A stretch of 64,000 nt of DNA from Novipirellula galeiformis (GTDB lineage: Bacteria; Planctomycetota; Planctomycetia; Pirellulales; Pirellulaceae): positions 348,696-412,695 of the forward strand of contig NZ_SJPT01000007.1 in NCBI RefSeq assembly GCF_007860095.1, in the 5' to 3' direction. Position numbers and translations under genes: made by a program. This document shows positions 62,975 through 64,000 of the stretch, in pieces (the stretch's first letter is position 1; each line of letters begins with the position of its first letter). The notes under the pieces are model-generated. The model saw only the letters and a list, made by a program, of their open reading frames with translations. It was not told the origin of the DNA and did not search any database.

Positions 62975-64000
62975 GAAAGAATGTCGCGGCTGTTTCGACC
63001 ATCGAAGATTGACGAGCGATTCCAACCGTAGCTACGTTCGCCAGAACGTGGTCCCCCCCGTCGTCAGCTCCTAATCATAATCTTACTCATAATCTTACTC
63101 TCGTCCGCGCACGCCGCACCTGGACCCGGAGCCAAGTCGCGAAGATTAGGATTAAGAGTAAGATTAAGATTAAGAAACAAAAGGGATGCGGCAGTTTCGT
63201 GCGGTTGCACGGTAATGTGTTGGGGGGTCAAGAAGACTGGGCTGCGCTAACCACTGATCTTCGCTAATCGAACACGAATCGGAAAGAATGTCGCGGCTGT
63301 TTCGACCATCGAAGATTGACGAGGGATTCCAACCGTAGCTACGTTCGCCAGAACGTGGTCCACCTCGTCGCCAGCTCCTAATCATAATCTTACTCCCAAT
63401 CTTACTCTCGTCCGCGCACGCCGCACCTGGACCCGGAGCCAAGTCGTGAAGATTAGGATTAAGAGTAAGATTAAGATTATGAAACAAAAGGGATGCGGCA
63501 GTTTCGTGCGGTTGCACGGTGATGTGCTGGGGTGGTCAAGAAGACTGGGCTGCGCTAATCACTGATCTTCGCTAATCGAACACTAATCGAAAAGAATGTC
63601 GCGACTGACGTAGCCGTCGAAGATTGACGAGGGATTCCAACCGTAGCTACGTTCGCCAGAACGTGGTCCACCCCGTCGTCAGCTCCTAATCATAATCTTA
63701 CTCCTAATCTTACTCTCGTCCGCGCACGCCGCACCTGGACCCGGAGCCAAGTCGCGAAGATTAGGATTAAGAGTAAGATTAAGATTAAGAAACAAAAGGG
63801 ATGCGGCAGTTTCGTGCGGTTGCACGGTGATGTGTTGGGGGGGGCAAGAAGACAGGGCTGCGCTAACCACTGATCTTCGACAATCGAACACCAATCGGAA
63901 AGAATGTCGCGGCTGTCGCGGCCATCGAAGATTGACGAGCGATTCCAACCGTAGCTACGTTCGCCAGAACGTGGTCCCCCCCGTCGTCAGCTCCTAATCA
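62975..64000. repeat. ~306-bp tandem repeat array E, inverted
   Basis: Four units in reverse orientation relative to arrays A-D, marked by 'gaagattgacgag' at about 63004, 63307, 63608 and 63926 (period ~300-318). Each has ctacgttcgccagaacgtgg, then a ttact/aatcttactc block, acctggacccggagccaagt, a matching aagattaggattaagagtaa block, and cgtgcggttgcacggt. The two AT-rich blocks are complementary and enclose ~60 bases, so each unit can fold as a long hairpin. The array runs off the window. No protein is called. Confidence 0.88.

Overview
The window looks like chromosomal DNA of a planctomycete of the Pirellulaceae (Rhodopirellula/Novipirellula type). This is inferred from protein style, the exosortase/EpsI-type polysaccharide locus, the large multi-PAS hybrid kinase and the sulfotransferase; no marker gene such as 16S rRNA is present. 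No tRNA, rRNA, CRISPR array or intact insertion sequence was recognised.

Layout. 1-4.4 kb (+ strand): the 3' end of dnaK, then clpB and a small pilin-like membrane protein. 4.76-11 kb (- strand): a response regulator fused to an anti-sigma-type ATPase domain, a 1320-residue hybrid histidine kinase, and a divergent RNase HII-like protein. From 12 kb to the end every supported gene is on the minus strand, and nearly all serve extracellular polysaccharide. 12-19 kb: a glycosyltransferase, a triple-VanZ-like membrane protein, and a compact set consisting of a 69-residue secreted-peptide-like gene, a PqqD-like protein and an HprK-like kinase fused to a nucleotidyltransferase. 20.9-42.9 kb: a glycan cluster with seven glycosyltransferases, an anchored polysaccharide-lyase-like protein, an O-antigen ligase/polymerase, an acyltransferase, a carbamoyltransferase remnant, a nonulosonic-acid (sialic/KDN-type) module (sialyltransferase-like, NeuB-like, NeuA-phosphatase fusion), a sulfotransferase, a Wzm/Wzt-type ABC exporter and a hexapeptide acyltransferase. 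43.5-62 kb: an acyltransferase and a GT4, then the exosortase-type EPS set: stp1-like glycosyltransferase, XrtA-type polysaccharide deacetylase, initiating sugar transferase, EpsI-like protein, a 1611-residue TPR protein, Wzc-like tyrosine autokinase and exosortase.

Working model (inference): the sugar transferase starts glycan repeat units on a lipid carrier. The glycosyltransferases extend them, and the nonulosonic acid, sulfate and acyl groups decorate them. Export is through the ABC exporter or under Wzc-like control, and the exosortase/EpsI pair links protein sorting to the matrix. Short overlaps (4, 7 and 1 nt) show translational coupling inside several operons.

Repeats are the second theme. 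Non-coding gaps are filled with (i) a ~171-bp tandem family, (ii) a ~300-bp tandem family (about 11 copies in five arrays), (iii) a ~140-bp module with a perfect 20-bp hairpin, (iv) a 134-bp MITE-like palindrome in two inverted copies, and (v) 6-, 7-, 8- and 15-bp microsatellites. The microsatellites touch or enter coding regions of several polysaccharide genes. In one glycosyltransferase a pentapeptide repeat has expanded between the two Rossmann domains. The most promising candidates for something undescribed are the peptide/PqqD/kinase-NTase cassette bracketed by direct repeats, and the microsatellite remodelling of the polysaccharide genes.
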